A stretch of DNA of 49,689 nucleotides from contig NZ_NBXB01000035.1 in assembly GCF_003399635.1 (NCBI RefSeq), positions 1 through 49,689 on the forward strand, written 5' to 3'. The first letter of the stretch is position 1, and each line of letters opens with the position of its first letter. The stretch is from Subtercola boreus (GTDB lineage Bacteria > Actinomycetota > Actinomycetes > Actinomycetales > Microbacteriaceae). The notes beneath the pieces were generated by a model. It searched no databases. It saw only the letters and a list, made by a program, of their open reading frames with translations, and was not told the DNA's origin. The translations under genes were made by a program, and so were the position numbers. This document shows positions 34,260-42,026 of this stretch, one piece after another.

Positions 34260-34807
34260 AGACGCTGGAGGAATTGAGCGCACGCGCAGAGATCCACGAC
34301 GTTCTGCTGCGGTACTGCCGCGGCCTCGACCGGGTCGACATGGATCTGGTTCGAAGCGCTTTCTGGCCTGATGCGTGGGTGCAATTCCCTCAAAGCCTGC
34401 ACCGCGGCTCCGTCGACGGGTTCGTCACCTTCCTCTCAGGCGAGATGCCGCGATTCGTTCGCACAATGCACCTGCTGGGCAACAGCCTGGTCGAGTTCGA
34501 CGGGCCCACCATCGCTCACGTCGAGACGTACCTGAACGCCGACCACCAGGGTACCGAGGTCCACCAGTGGGCAAATGAGAACGTCAAACTGTGGGCTCGA
34601 TACCTCGACCGGTTCGAACAGCGCGACGGAGTCTGGCTCATCGCCAAGCGCGCCCTCGCAACCGGGTGGATGTTCCGGTACCCCAAGGAGGGATGGTTCG
34701 ACGATCATCCCGATGCTTCGGCAAGCGGGAGGGACGGGAACGACCCGGCCGTAGAGCGCATCGCAGGCTTCGAAGGAACCCCCGTTTCACGAAAGGAATG
34801 GCCATGA
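34256..34807 (+). CDS. SnoaL-like / NTF2-fold protein 2
   Basis: A 183-residue SnoaL_4-type protein: LSARAEIHDVLLRYCRGLDRVDMDLVRSAFWPDA, then RTMHLLGNSLVEFDGPTIAHVETYLNA and WLIAKRALATGWM. It is distantly like the protein at 21498-22022. The start at 34256 begins the conserved domain and overlaps the leader peptide stop; an in-frame ATG at 34193 has its ribosome site too close. It overlaps the monooxygenase start by 4 bp. The role is probably in the same step as monooxygenase B. Confidence 0.8.
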   Translation: MKTLEELSARAEIHDVLLRYCRGLDRVDMDLVRSAFWPDAWVQFPQSLHRGSVDGFVTFLSGEMPRFVRTMHLLGNSLVEFDGPTIAHVETYLNADHQGTEVHQWANENVKLWARYLDRFEQRDGVWLIAKRALATGWMFRYPKEGWFDDHPDASASGRDGNDPAVERIAGFEGTPVSRKEWP

Positions 34808-36021
34808 TCACCACGACCGCCCTGCCGCAGGCAGCGGAGATCATCGCTCGGGTCGTCGAATTGCAGCCCTGGCTGCGCGACCAGCAGGCGATTGCCGAGC
34901 AGCAACGCCGAATCCCGCAAGAGACGATCGAGCGTCTGAGCGAGGCTGGTGTTTTCAGCCTCTCGAAACCAAAACGCTACGGCGGAGCCGACTTCACCAC
35001 CCGCGAAATGCTCGACATCTATCGGGCCCTCGGTTCAGGGTGTGGAGCCACCGCGTGGGTGGTGTGGGCGACCGCTGGCGGCAATATGTGGAGCAATGCC
35101 TTCGCGGACGAGGTCGTCGCCCCTGTATACGAGACGCCGTGGGTGGGCAACCGCACGTTCGCCGTGGGAGGCACGAGCAGGCACATGTCGGGCACCGCGA
35201 CGAAAGTCGACGGCGGCTGGATGGTGAAGGGCGCCTGGCCGTTCGCCACCGGAAGTGTTCACGCGTCACATGGATATCTCGCCGTCTTCTACGACGACAC
35301 CGACGACTCGAAAGTCGGGATGGTGCTCATCCCCAAGGAGCAGCTGATTGCCCGAAACGACTGGGATGCAATGGGCCTCGCCGCGACCGGCAGCCAGACA
35401 ATGGCGACGGATGGTGAGCTCTTCGTACCCGACGAGAGGTTCGGCTTTCCGGCAGAGCTGGCGGCTCGCACGGCAGAACTCGTATCTCAGGGGCGTGGTC
35501 CCCGGCGCGGCGGCCTGCCACGTTCGATCGTGTCGAGCACAGGAGTCGCGCTCGGAATGGCAGATCAGGCCATGGAAGTCTTTCTCGCGTCCATTGGGCG
35601 CCGGAGCGTTCCCTATTCTCCCTACACTCGGCAGGTCGATGCGCCGGTGGCCCATCACATCATCGGGCGTGCAGCGATGCAGATCCGCGCAGCGGGACGC
35701 CTCGCGGATGCCACCGTCGCCGAGTTCGATCGTCTCGACGCCGAAAACCGGGATCCGAACGCTGACGAGATTCTGCAGTTCCACACGGATGCTGCGTACA
35801 TCTGGAACGAGTGCGCGACAGCGATCGAGACGCTGTTGCGTGCATCCGGTGCGTCTGCGATCAGCAAACGGATGCCCTTGCAACTGATCGCGCGTAACTG
35901 CCGCGCAGGCAGCTTGCACGCCGCCCACAACGTGGACACCTGGCTGGAGAACCTCGGCCGCTCGATGGTCGGGGTCACCGCCGGGCCCTCCTCGATGAGC
36001 GTGCTCGAGCGGCGTTCCTGA
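34804..36021 (+). CDS. Acyl-CoA dehydrogenase-fold flavin monooxygenase B (group D)
   Basis: A 405-residue paralogue of monooxygenase A: LSKPKRYGGADFTTREMLDIYRALG, GATAWVVWATAG, VDGGWMVKGAWPFATGS, NDWDAMGLAATGSQTM, and the C-terminal SLHAAHNVDTWLENLGRSMVG. It belongs to the two-component oxygenase type that needs reduced flavin from a separate reductase. ATG 34804 follows AAAGGA and overlaps the SnoaL-like stop. Its stop overlaps the ATG of hydrolase C (TGATG). Confidence 0.85.
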   Translation: MITTTALPQAAEIIARVVELQPWLRDQQAIAEQQRRIPQETIERLSEAGVFSLSKPKRYGGADFTTREMLDIYRALGSGCGATAWVVWATAGGNMWSNAFADEVVAPVYETPWVGNRTFAVGGTSRHMSGTATKVDGGWMVKGAWPFATGSVHASHGYLAVFYDDTDDSKVGMVLIPKEQLIARNDWDAMGLAATGSQTMATDGELFVPDERFGFPAELAARTAELVSQGRGPRRGGLPRSIVSSTGVALGMADQAMEVFLASIGRRSVPYSPYTRQVDAPVAHHIIGRAAMQIRAAGRLADATVAEFDRLDAENRDPNADEILQFHTDAAYIWNECATAIETLLRASGASAISKRMPLQLIARNCRAGSLHAAHNVDTWLENLGRSMVGVTAGPSSMSVLERRS

Positions 36022-38285
36022 TGGCCCTCACCGGAGTTCTGGCCGGGCCGATCGCGGGCCTCGCCTACAAGACCCCGACGCACTCGGGTCTGACAAGCGA
36101 ACGGGGCGAGTTCGAATACGAGGCGGGCGAGCGGATGACGTTCCTCCTCGGCGAGAACGCTATCGGCTATGTGACCGCCGGCCCTCGCCTCCACCTCGCG
36201 CAGATCGTTCCACGGGTCGATGGCAATCTCGACAAATTGAAGGATTCGGGTCTCACCAACATCGCTCGTCTGATCTTCACCCTCGGGCGCACCGAGTTCC
36301 GTGACGAGGGCACGGCCATCCCGCACAAGGTGCATGACATCATCGGGGCTCGGCGCATCGACTTTCGCCATGACGCCGATTATTCGGCGACCGGACGAAT
36401 CGACAAGATCCAGCACTTCACGGAAGACCCGGTCGTCATCCGACTGCTGAAAGACCTGGCCGAATCCGGTGTCTTCGGTGAAATTGAACCGCGCACTCTC
36501 TGCACCCCAGCGAATGCGCGCAACGAACTGCGCCGGAACGCCCTGGGCATCCTCCGCTTTCGAGACGTGAAAATCCCCCTGGAGAACGGATCGTACGTGC
36601 TGGCCGACGTCTTCCGCCCCTCAGAGGCCGGCAGCTACCCGGCGATCGTCAACTGCGGGCCCTACGGGAAAGCGTTCAACCATCACTCGATCGCCAACGC
36701 CGCAGACCTCGAACACCATGAACTGGAGGAAGAGCAGTACTTCTTCGGCAATTCGGGCGATCTCCAGTTCGAGAACCACGAAACCGTCAGCACGGCGGTG
36801 TGGGTGCCGGACGGCTACGCGGTCGTGAGGGTCGACATGCCGGGAGCGGGCGCAAGCCCAGGACAGCTCGCGCCCTGGGGAATCGCTGGCGCCGAAGCAT
36901 TCCGAGATGCGATCGAATGGGCAGGCACCCAGCCCTGGTCAAACGGAGCTGTCGGAACCTGGGGCATGTCGTACTTGGCCATCAGCCAGCACGCAGCAGC
37001 CAGCCTCCACCCCGAGCACCTCAAGGCCATGATCGCGATCGGAACCGATGTCGACCTGTACGAAGAGGTCGCCTACAACGGCGGGGTGCTGAACGAACAG
37101 TTCTGGCCGATCTGGAGGGCCTCCGGTCTCACCCCACCCATCATCGGCGAGCCGAACATCGTCGACTTCGTACAGATCATGAAAGACAGCCCCTTTCGAG
37201 ACTCGGATCCCGACGCGATCTTCGGCCCGCGCGCCCGGGTGTTCATGAGTCCCGACCTCAGCGACGTGACCGTGCCACTCTGGGCCGTCGCCTCTACGAC
37301 TCACCTTTCGAACCTCCACCAGCTCGGCGGGAACTCTGCCTACTCAGACACACCGACACCTCATAAGAAGCTCGACCTCTGGGAGGACTGGTTCCAGCGC
37401 GCCTACTCGGCGGAAGCTGTCTCCCAGCACAAAGCGTTCTTCGACTACTGGCTCAAGGGAATCGAGAACGGCATCATGGACACCCCGCCGATCCGGCTCG
37501 AGATTCGAACCGGGGATGGCACCTCCTACCTTCAGGAAGAGAACGAATGGCCGATCGCGCGCACGGAGTACCCGAAGTGGTACTTCGACGCGCGACCCTC
37601 TGACTGGATTGGCTTCGGGATGCGGCCGGACTTTCTGCGCCTCAGTACCACGGTGCCGGGCGAGTCAGCTCAGGCGAGCTATTCTGCACAAATTCAGCTC
37701 GCACCCTGGGCCCCCATCGGAAGCCCGCGAATCGATCCCGCATCGGTCGAATCTGATCCCCACGTCACAGGTGTCTCCTTTATCAGCGACCCTCTCGCCC
37801 ACGATGCGGTCATCGCTGGTTTCGGAAAAGTGCACCTGTGGGTCGAGTCGACGAGTGAAGACATCGACCTGTTCGTGTCCATTCGTGTGATCGACCATGA
37901 AGACCGTGAAGTCGACTTCGCCGGATTTACGACGTTCGGTTTTCCGTTCCGAATCGCCCCCCTCACCAAAGGCTGGCTCAAAGTCTCTCACCGCGCACTC
38001 GACAAAGACCGGTCGACAGAGATCCAGCCGAGACACACGCACCTGAAAGCGGACTACGCACCCCTCCAGAATGGAGAAATCGTACCGGTTGAGGTCGCCC
38101 TCGTTCCGAACGTCGGAAAAATCCTGAAAGGTCAACGCATCCGCGTAGACATCCAGCCCCACGATGGCGTAGCACACGGTTTGACCCACGAGTACAACCC
38201 GAGCTATCACGACGGAGCGACCAACAGAATCCACACCGGCCCCGATCACCCCGGTTACATCCAACTGCCCATCATCCCGACCTGA
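36021..38285 (+). CDS. CocE/NonD-type hydrolase C with extra N-terminal domain
   Basis: A 754-residue paralogue of hydrolase A with the same added N-terminal domain: IAGLAYKTPTHSGLTSERGEF, GERMTFLLGENAIGYV, TNIARLIFTLGRTEF. The hydrolase domain begins near residue 185 (IPLENGSYVLADVFRP). The nucleophile is S317 in WGMSYLAISQH. The catalytic-Asp region reads VASTTHLSNLHQLGG with no Asp. The C-terminal jelly-roll is present (GVSFISDPLAHDAVIAGFGK). It is translationally coupled to monooxygenase B. A cytoplasmic ester or amide hydrolase is inferred. Confidence 0.85.
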   Translation: MALTGVLAGPIAGLAYKTPTHSGLTSERGEFEYEAGERMTFLLGENAIGYVTAGPRLHLAQIVPRVDGNLDKLKDSGLTNIARLIFTLGRTEFRDEGTAIPHKVHDIIGARRIDFRHDADYSATGRIDKIQHFTEDPVVIRLLKDLAESGVFGEIEPRTLCTPANARNELRRNALGILRFRDVKIPLENGSYVLADVFRPSEAGSYPAIVNCGPYGKAFNHHSIANAADLEHHELEEEQYFFGNSGDLQFENHETVSTAVWVPDGYAVVRVDMPGAGASPGQLAPWGIAGAEAFRDAIEWAGTQPWSNGAVGTWGMSYLAISQHAAASLHPEHLKAMIAIGTDVDLYEEVAYNGGVLNEQFWPIWRASGLTPPIIGEPNIVDFVQIMKDSPFRDSDPDAIFGPRARVFMSPDLSDVTVPLWAVASTTHLSNLHQLGGNSAYSDTPTPHKKLDLWEDWFQRAYSAEAVSQHKAFFDYWLKGIENGIMDTPPIRLEIRTGDGTSYLQEENEWPIARTEYPKWYFDARPSDWIGFGMRPDFLRLSTTVPGESAQASYSAQIQLAPWAPIGSPRIDPASVESDPHVTGVSFISDPLAHDAVIAGFGKVHLWVESTSEDIDLFVSIRVIDHEDREVDFAGFTTFGFPFRIAPLTKGWLKVSHRALDKDRSTEIQPRHTHLKADYAPLQNGEIVPVEVALVPNVGKILKGQRIRVDIQPHDGVAHGLTHEYNPSYHDGATNRIHTGPDHPGYIQLPIIPT

Positions 38286-38286
38286 C

Positions 38287-38307
38287 CCAGCGCCGTCGCA
38301 GCGCTGG
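38287..38307. terminator. Stem-loop CCAGCGC-N7-GCGCTGG
   Basis: A 7-bp GC-rich stem starts one base after the stop of hydrolase C. No T-run follows. Possible terminator between convergent genes. Confidence 0.4.
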
Positions 38308-38380
38308 CAATCGCCAGATGACCGGGACGGTTCACGGCGCGTGCGGCCGGCGTGGTGATCAACGTCTTGCGTGCACGTTC

Positions 38381-38959
38381 CTAAACCCATCCGTCTTCGC
38401 GCCAAGGCCGAGCCGGGAGGAGAAAGGATAGGGCGTCTGCCAAGCGTGAGCGGTATTCATCTCGCGTCACGGCCTGGTGTTTGATGCCGATCGACAGGCT
38501 GATCAGCGTCCGTGCCGCCGTGGATGCCGACCCTGACAGGGTGGTTCTCTCGAGAGCAGCGGTGAGAAGTGCCTCGAATCGAGCCGGGCCGCCGAGAGCG
38601 ACGGGCCCGAGAAGGTCCGGGTTGTCAGCTATCAGTGCCGCCGTGTCGTTGATGGGACCGATATAGCGCCCGGCCCAGGCGTCGAATGCGGTGGCGATGC
38701 ACTCCTGCACGGGCCGACCGGGATCCGTGAACGCTTTCTCGGCCGCGGACAGGTCGAGCTCGACGCCGCGTTCGGCGGCCTCGCGGAAGAGGCCGCTCTT
38801 GGATGTGAAGAGGAAATACAGGCCTGGGCGCGAGATCTGGGCCTCCTGCGCGATGTCGTCCATCGACGTCTTCCGATACCCGAAACGAGAGAAGGTGCGC
38901 AGGGCCGCGTCGAGGACGTCGGATCGTCGCTCTAGATCACCGGGGAATGCATCAGCCAT
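38381..38959 (-). CDS. TetR-family regulator 3
   Basis: A 192-residue TetR protein: VLDAALRTFSRFGYRKTSM, DDIAQEAQISRPGLYFLFTSKSGLF, then a C-terminal ligand domain. It is not close to TetR 1 or 2. ATG 38959 begins the conserved part; no strong ribosome site is seen. It is divergent from the SDR gene, with an imperfect inverted repeat at 38975-39004 between them, and probably represses it. Confidence 0.88.
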   Translation of the reverse strand: MADAFPGDLERRSDVLDAALRTFSRFGYRKTSMDDIAQEAQISRPGLYFLFTSKSGLFREAAERGVELDLSAAEKAFTDPGRPVQECIATAFDAWAGRYIGPINDTAALIADNPDLLGPVALGGPARFEALLTAALERTTLSGSASTAARTLISLSIGIKHQAVTRDEYRSRLADALSFLLPARPWREDGWV

Positions 38960-38974
38960 GAGGCAACCATACCA

Positions 38975-39004
38975 ACTAGACACAAACAGATTAATGTGTA
39001 TAGT
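38975..39004. promoter_or_regulatory. Inverted repeat ACTAGACACA-N10-TGTGTATAGT
   Basis: Ten-base arms with one mismatch lie between TetR 3 and the SDR gene and end six bases before the SDR ATG. A TetR-type operator is likely. Confidence 0.5.
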
Positions 39005-39010
39005 CCAATC

Positions 39011-39982
39011 ATGACCTCTTCCGCATTGATCACGACGCCGTTCACAGCCTCCTCCACTACCGACGAAGTCCTCCGCGGCGTCGATTTGACGGGGGTTCGC
39101 GCCGTGGTCACGGGGGCGTCTTCCGGGCTCGGCATTGAAACAACCCGCGCGTTGACGGCGGCCGGGGCCGAGGTGTTCATGGCCGTTCGCAATACAGCGG
39201 CCGGAGGCGCAGTCGCATCAGACATTGCGTCGTCGACGGGCCGTCCGGCGCCGCAGGTGCGTCCACTCAATCTCGCCGACCGTGCTTCGGTCGCCCGGTT
39301 CGTCGCCGCGTGGGAGCATCCATTGCATCTGTTGATCAACAATGCCGGGGTGGTGACGGGCGGCCTGGAACGGACGACGGAGGGGTGGGAACTCCAGTTC
39401 ACGACGAACCATCTCGGTCACTTCGCCCTTGCCGAAGGCCTCCACTCGGCGTTGCGCGACGGCGCCGCAGAGAGAAGTGGCGCCCGGATCGTGGTGGTGA
39501 GCTCTACCGCGCACATGCGCAGCGGCGTGGACTTCGACGACCTTCACTTCCTGCGCCGCGCTTATGACCCCCAGATCGCATACGCGCAGTCGAAGACCGC
39601 GAACTCCCTGTTCGCGGTCGAGGCCACGCGCCTCTGGGCGCCAGACGGCATCGTGGCCAACAGCGTCAACCCGGGCGGCGTCGCCACCGGGCTGCAACGC
39701 AGCTTCACTCCCGAGCAGAAAGCGTCTCTGGACGCTGCGGAGGCGGCCGGTGTCTTCGCCTACAAGACCATAGAGCAAGGAGCCGCATCGACACTGGTCG
39801 CTGCCGTGCGACCCGAGTTCGCTCACACCGGAGGCCACTACCTCGACGACGGGCAAGAGGCCTATACCGTCCCCAACGACACCAGCCTGGGCGACCACCC
39901 CCACGGCGTCAAAGAATGGGCCCTCGACCTGGCACTGGCCGAGCAGCTCTGGGCAGTCAGCACGGAACTCGTCCACTCCTAA
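39011..39982 (+). CDS. Short-chain dehydrogenase/reductase (retinol dehydrogenase-like)
   Basis: A 323-residue SDR with the cofactor motif TGASSGLG at 34-41, LLINNAGVV, and the catalytic YAQSK preceded by VVSSTAHM. The length and NTAAGGAVA-type segment fit the classical/retinol dehydrogenase-like subgroup. No ribosome site precedes ATG 39011, so it may be leaderless. It is regulated by the divergent TetR 3 by inference. It ends the catabolic island. Confidence 0.88.
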   Translation: MTSSALITTPFTASSTTDEVLRGVDLTGVRAVVTGASSGLGIETTRALTAAGAEVFMAVRNTAAGGAVASDIASSTGRPAPQVRPLNLADRASVARFVAAWEHPLHLLINNAGVVTGGLERTTEGWELQFTTNHLGHFALAEGLHSALRDGAAERSGARIVVVSSTAHMRSGVDFDDLHFLRRAYDPQIAYAQSKTANSLFAVEATRLWAPDGIVANSVNPGGVATGLQRSFTPEQKASLDAAEAAGVFAYKTIEQGAASTLVAAVRPEFAHTGGHYLDDGQEAYTVPNDTSLGDHPHGVKEWALDLALAEQLWAVSTELVHS

Positions 39983-40421
39983 TGGAAGGGGAACTGGTCG
40001 CCCGGCTCTCGCCCTGCTGCCACCACACGAACGTCCCCAAGGAATGCAACACGGACCTCTTCTGTACCTGCGTGCCTCGTAAACCTAAAGGTTTGTGGGA
40101 TGTCTCATTGTGTCGGCTCCCTTTTGAGATCCGTGTCGCAAGACCCATGATTGCAATGCTTGGCGCCGGCCAGCATCAACGCGCTTGGAGGTTTATAAGA
40201 CACTCGGGCGAGGTCCTGGCGGGCGTTTAGCTTTGAGTGGTGACGATTGATTACCAGACGGGGTAACCGCATCTATCGACTTTTTCCTGCGGGTTGGTTG
40301 TCGTTGTCAGCGCTACCGAGAGGTTTGGGCCAAGTAGCTTCGTTGCTCGTAGTGGTGCAACTTAAGGTGTGACTTCTACGCTCTGTAGACTGGCGCTGGC
40401 ATAGACGGTGAGGGGCATGGG
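39983..40421. other. Long intergenic region between island and copper operon
   Basis: I see no convincing gene in these 439 bp. Short frames are open but show no family pattern. AAACCT-AA-AGGTTT, a 14-bp inverted repeat, lies near 40080-40093, followed by GGATGTCTCATTGTGTC, which looks like the end of some insertion sequences but has no matching partner that I could find. The region is less GC-rich than its neighbours. It may be a scar at the island border. Confidence 0.3.
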
Positions 40422-41030
40422 ATGAGCGACAGAGCGGCGCGTGTTCTCCGCGGCGTCTCTGCCGCAGGTTTCGCCGTGTTTGTTGCCGCGTTCTCCCACG
40501 TCGCCGTCGGGGGCACCGCACCGGGGATAGCGGGTCTGGCCCTGGGTCTGGCGTTCGCCGTTCTGGTGTGCGTGGCGTTGGCTGGCCGGTCCCTGTCGGT
40601 ACTGCGGCTGAGTATCGCGGTCGGGCTGTCACAGCTCGTCTTCCACCTGATCTTCAGCCTCGGCGCTCCATCCGGTGTCACCGCGGTGACCTCCGGGCAT
40701 CACGACAGCATGGTGGCGTTCAGCGCAGCTTCCGGCGTGGGTGACGCCGTGATGCAGGGCTGCGACTGGATGTGGGCAGCACACACGGTCGCCGCCATTG
40801 CCACAATCTTCGCGCTGACCAAAGGCGAACGGGTCATCCGTAGCCTCTCAGCGACGGCGCGTGTGCGCCTCCGCCGCCTGGTCGCCCTGCCATTTAGTGA
40901 GCCGCTGGCCCCGCACAAAGTAACGGTCGACGCTCTCGAACTCGAACCCGACCGTGCGAAAGACGTCTGGGTGTTCCTCGGGTCGATGAGGCACCGTGGT
41001 CCGCCGGCCGGGAGGCCTGTCACCGTCTGA
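40422..41030 (+). CDS. Membrane protein of actinobacterial copper cluster
   Basis: A 202-residue protein with about four hydrophobic segments (FAVFVAAFSHVAVGG, IAGLALGLAFAVLVCVAL, LRLSIAVGLSQLVFHLIFSL, HTVAAIATIFAL). Histidines and a HHDSM run lie in the loops. I do not recognise a named family. The downstream YcnI and CopD-CtaG genes suggest copper handling; proteins of this shape often accompany them in actinobacteria. Confidence 0.7.
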   Translation: MSDRAARVLRGVSAAGFAVFVAAFSHVAVGGTAPGIAGLALGLAFAVLVCVALAGRSLSVLRLSIAVGLSQLVFHLIFSLGAPSGVTAVTSGHHDSMVAFSAASGVGDAVMQGCDWMWAAHTVAAIATIFALTKGERVIRSLSATARVRLRRLVALPFSEPLAPHKVTVDALELEPDRAKDVWVFLGSMRHRGPPAGRPVTV

Positions 41031-41209
41031 GCGAACGTGTCGCCCTGATGACGATGACAGGTGATGAATCTTCTCCCACACCGCTCCGCCCAAGCAGGCA
41101 GGTCTTCTCTGTCGGTTCGCGAAGCCGCGGCGTGGGCTCCCTCATTGATCACATTTCTTCGTGCGCACATCCGCAGCTTTGCGTGCACAGTCAAGGACAC
41201 CTCTTTCTC

Positions 41210-41935
41210 ATGAACAAACGAACCATCCTCCGTGTCGGCGCAGCTCTTGCCGCAGCCGGCCTCCTCTCGATCAGTGCACCGTTGGCGGCGTCCGCGCATG
41301 TCCGGGTGAACCCGGATCAGGCGGCTGCGGGCAGCTATTCCACGCTCGTGTTCAAAGTCCCTACCGAATCGGCGACCGCCTCCACCACGAAGGTGGAAGT
41401 GGATCTCCCCACAGACACCCCGTTCGGCAGCGTCTCGTACCAGCCCGTCCCCGGATGGACAGCCGAAGTCACGAACTCAACGCTCGCCACCCCTGTCGTG
41501 ACCGACGACGGAACCGTCACCGAAGCACCCACCAAGGTGACGTGGACGGCTACCGGTGACGCGGCGATCAAGCCGGGCGAGTTCCAGCAGTTCACCATCT
41601 CCGCCGGCCCCATCCCGGACACCGGGAGTGTCACCCTGCCGGCACATCAGACGTACTCTGATGGCAGCGTCGTGGACTGGTCCGAGGCCACCCCCGCGTC
41701 TGGTGAAGAGCCCGAGTACCCGGCCCCCGTGCTCTACATCAGCGACACGCCCCCGGCCGATGAAACCGCGGCGGGTGCAAGCGTCAGCGCGACACCGGCG
41801 GCCGGTACCACAGCCTCGCCGTCCGGTACCGAAGCGGCAGTAATCGGGGTGGGGATCGGCGGGCTCGCCCTCGGAGCGATCGCCCTGGTTGTTTCCGTGA
41901 TCGCGCTGACTCGCAGGCGCACCGACCGCGGCTGA
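41210..41935 (+). CDS. YcnI-like copper-binding membrane-anchored protein
   Basis: A 241-residue exported protein. Residues 1-28 are a signal peptide ending ASAHV, so the mature protein would start with His, the known N-terminal copper ligand of YcnI-type domains (DUF1775). HVRVNPDQAAAGSYSTLVFKVP, then VPGWTAEV and VTWTATGDAAIKPGEFQQF are typical. A Thr/Ala/Pro-rich linker leads to a C-terminal membrane helix (IGVGIGGLALGAIALVVSVIAL) and basic tail. It probably chaperones copper outside the membrane together with the following CopD-CtaG protein. Confidence 0.88.
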   Translation: MNKRTILRVGAALAAAGLLSISAPLAASAHVRVNPDQAAAGSYSTLVFKVPTESATASTTKVEVDLPTDTPFGSVSYQPVPGWTAEVTNSTLATPVVTDDGTVTEAPTKVTWTATGDAAIKPGEFQQFTISAGPIPDTGSVTLPAHQTYSDGSVVDWSEATPASGEEPEYPAPVLYISDTPPADETAAGASVSATPAAGTTASPSGTEAAVIGVGIGGLALGAIALVVSVIALTRRRTDRG

Positions 41936-41949
41936 CCGATCACCCCCTG

Positions 41950-42000
41950 AGCGCGGGCACACGTACTGCGGGTGCCCGCGCTTCACCCCCATCCCTTTTT
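41950..42000 (+). terminator. Strong hairpin terminator after ycnI-like gene
   Basis: AGCGCGGGCAC (41950-41960) pairs with GTGCCCGCGCT (41972-41982), 11 bp, with an 11-base loop. A TTTTT run follows at 41996-42000. It looks like an intrinsic terminator or attenuator 27 bp before the next start. Confidence 0.65.
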
Positions 42001-42026
42001 GCGACCTTGCCGGAAGAAGTAGCACC

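Noticed and set aside
40080-40140. Possible insertion-sequence end (palindrome and GGATGTCTCATTGTGTC)
   Set aside because: No partner repeat or transposase fragment was found nearby, so it is not called as an element.
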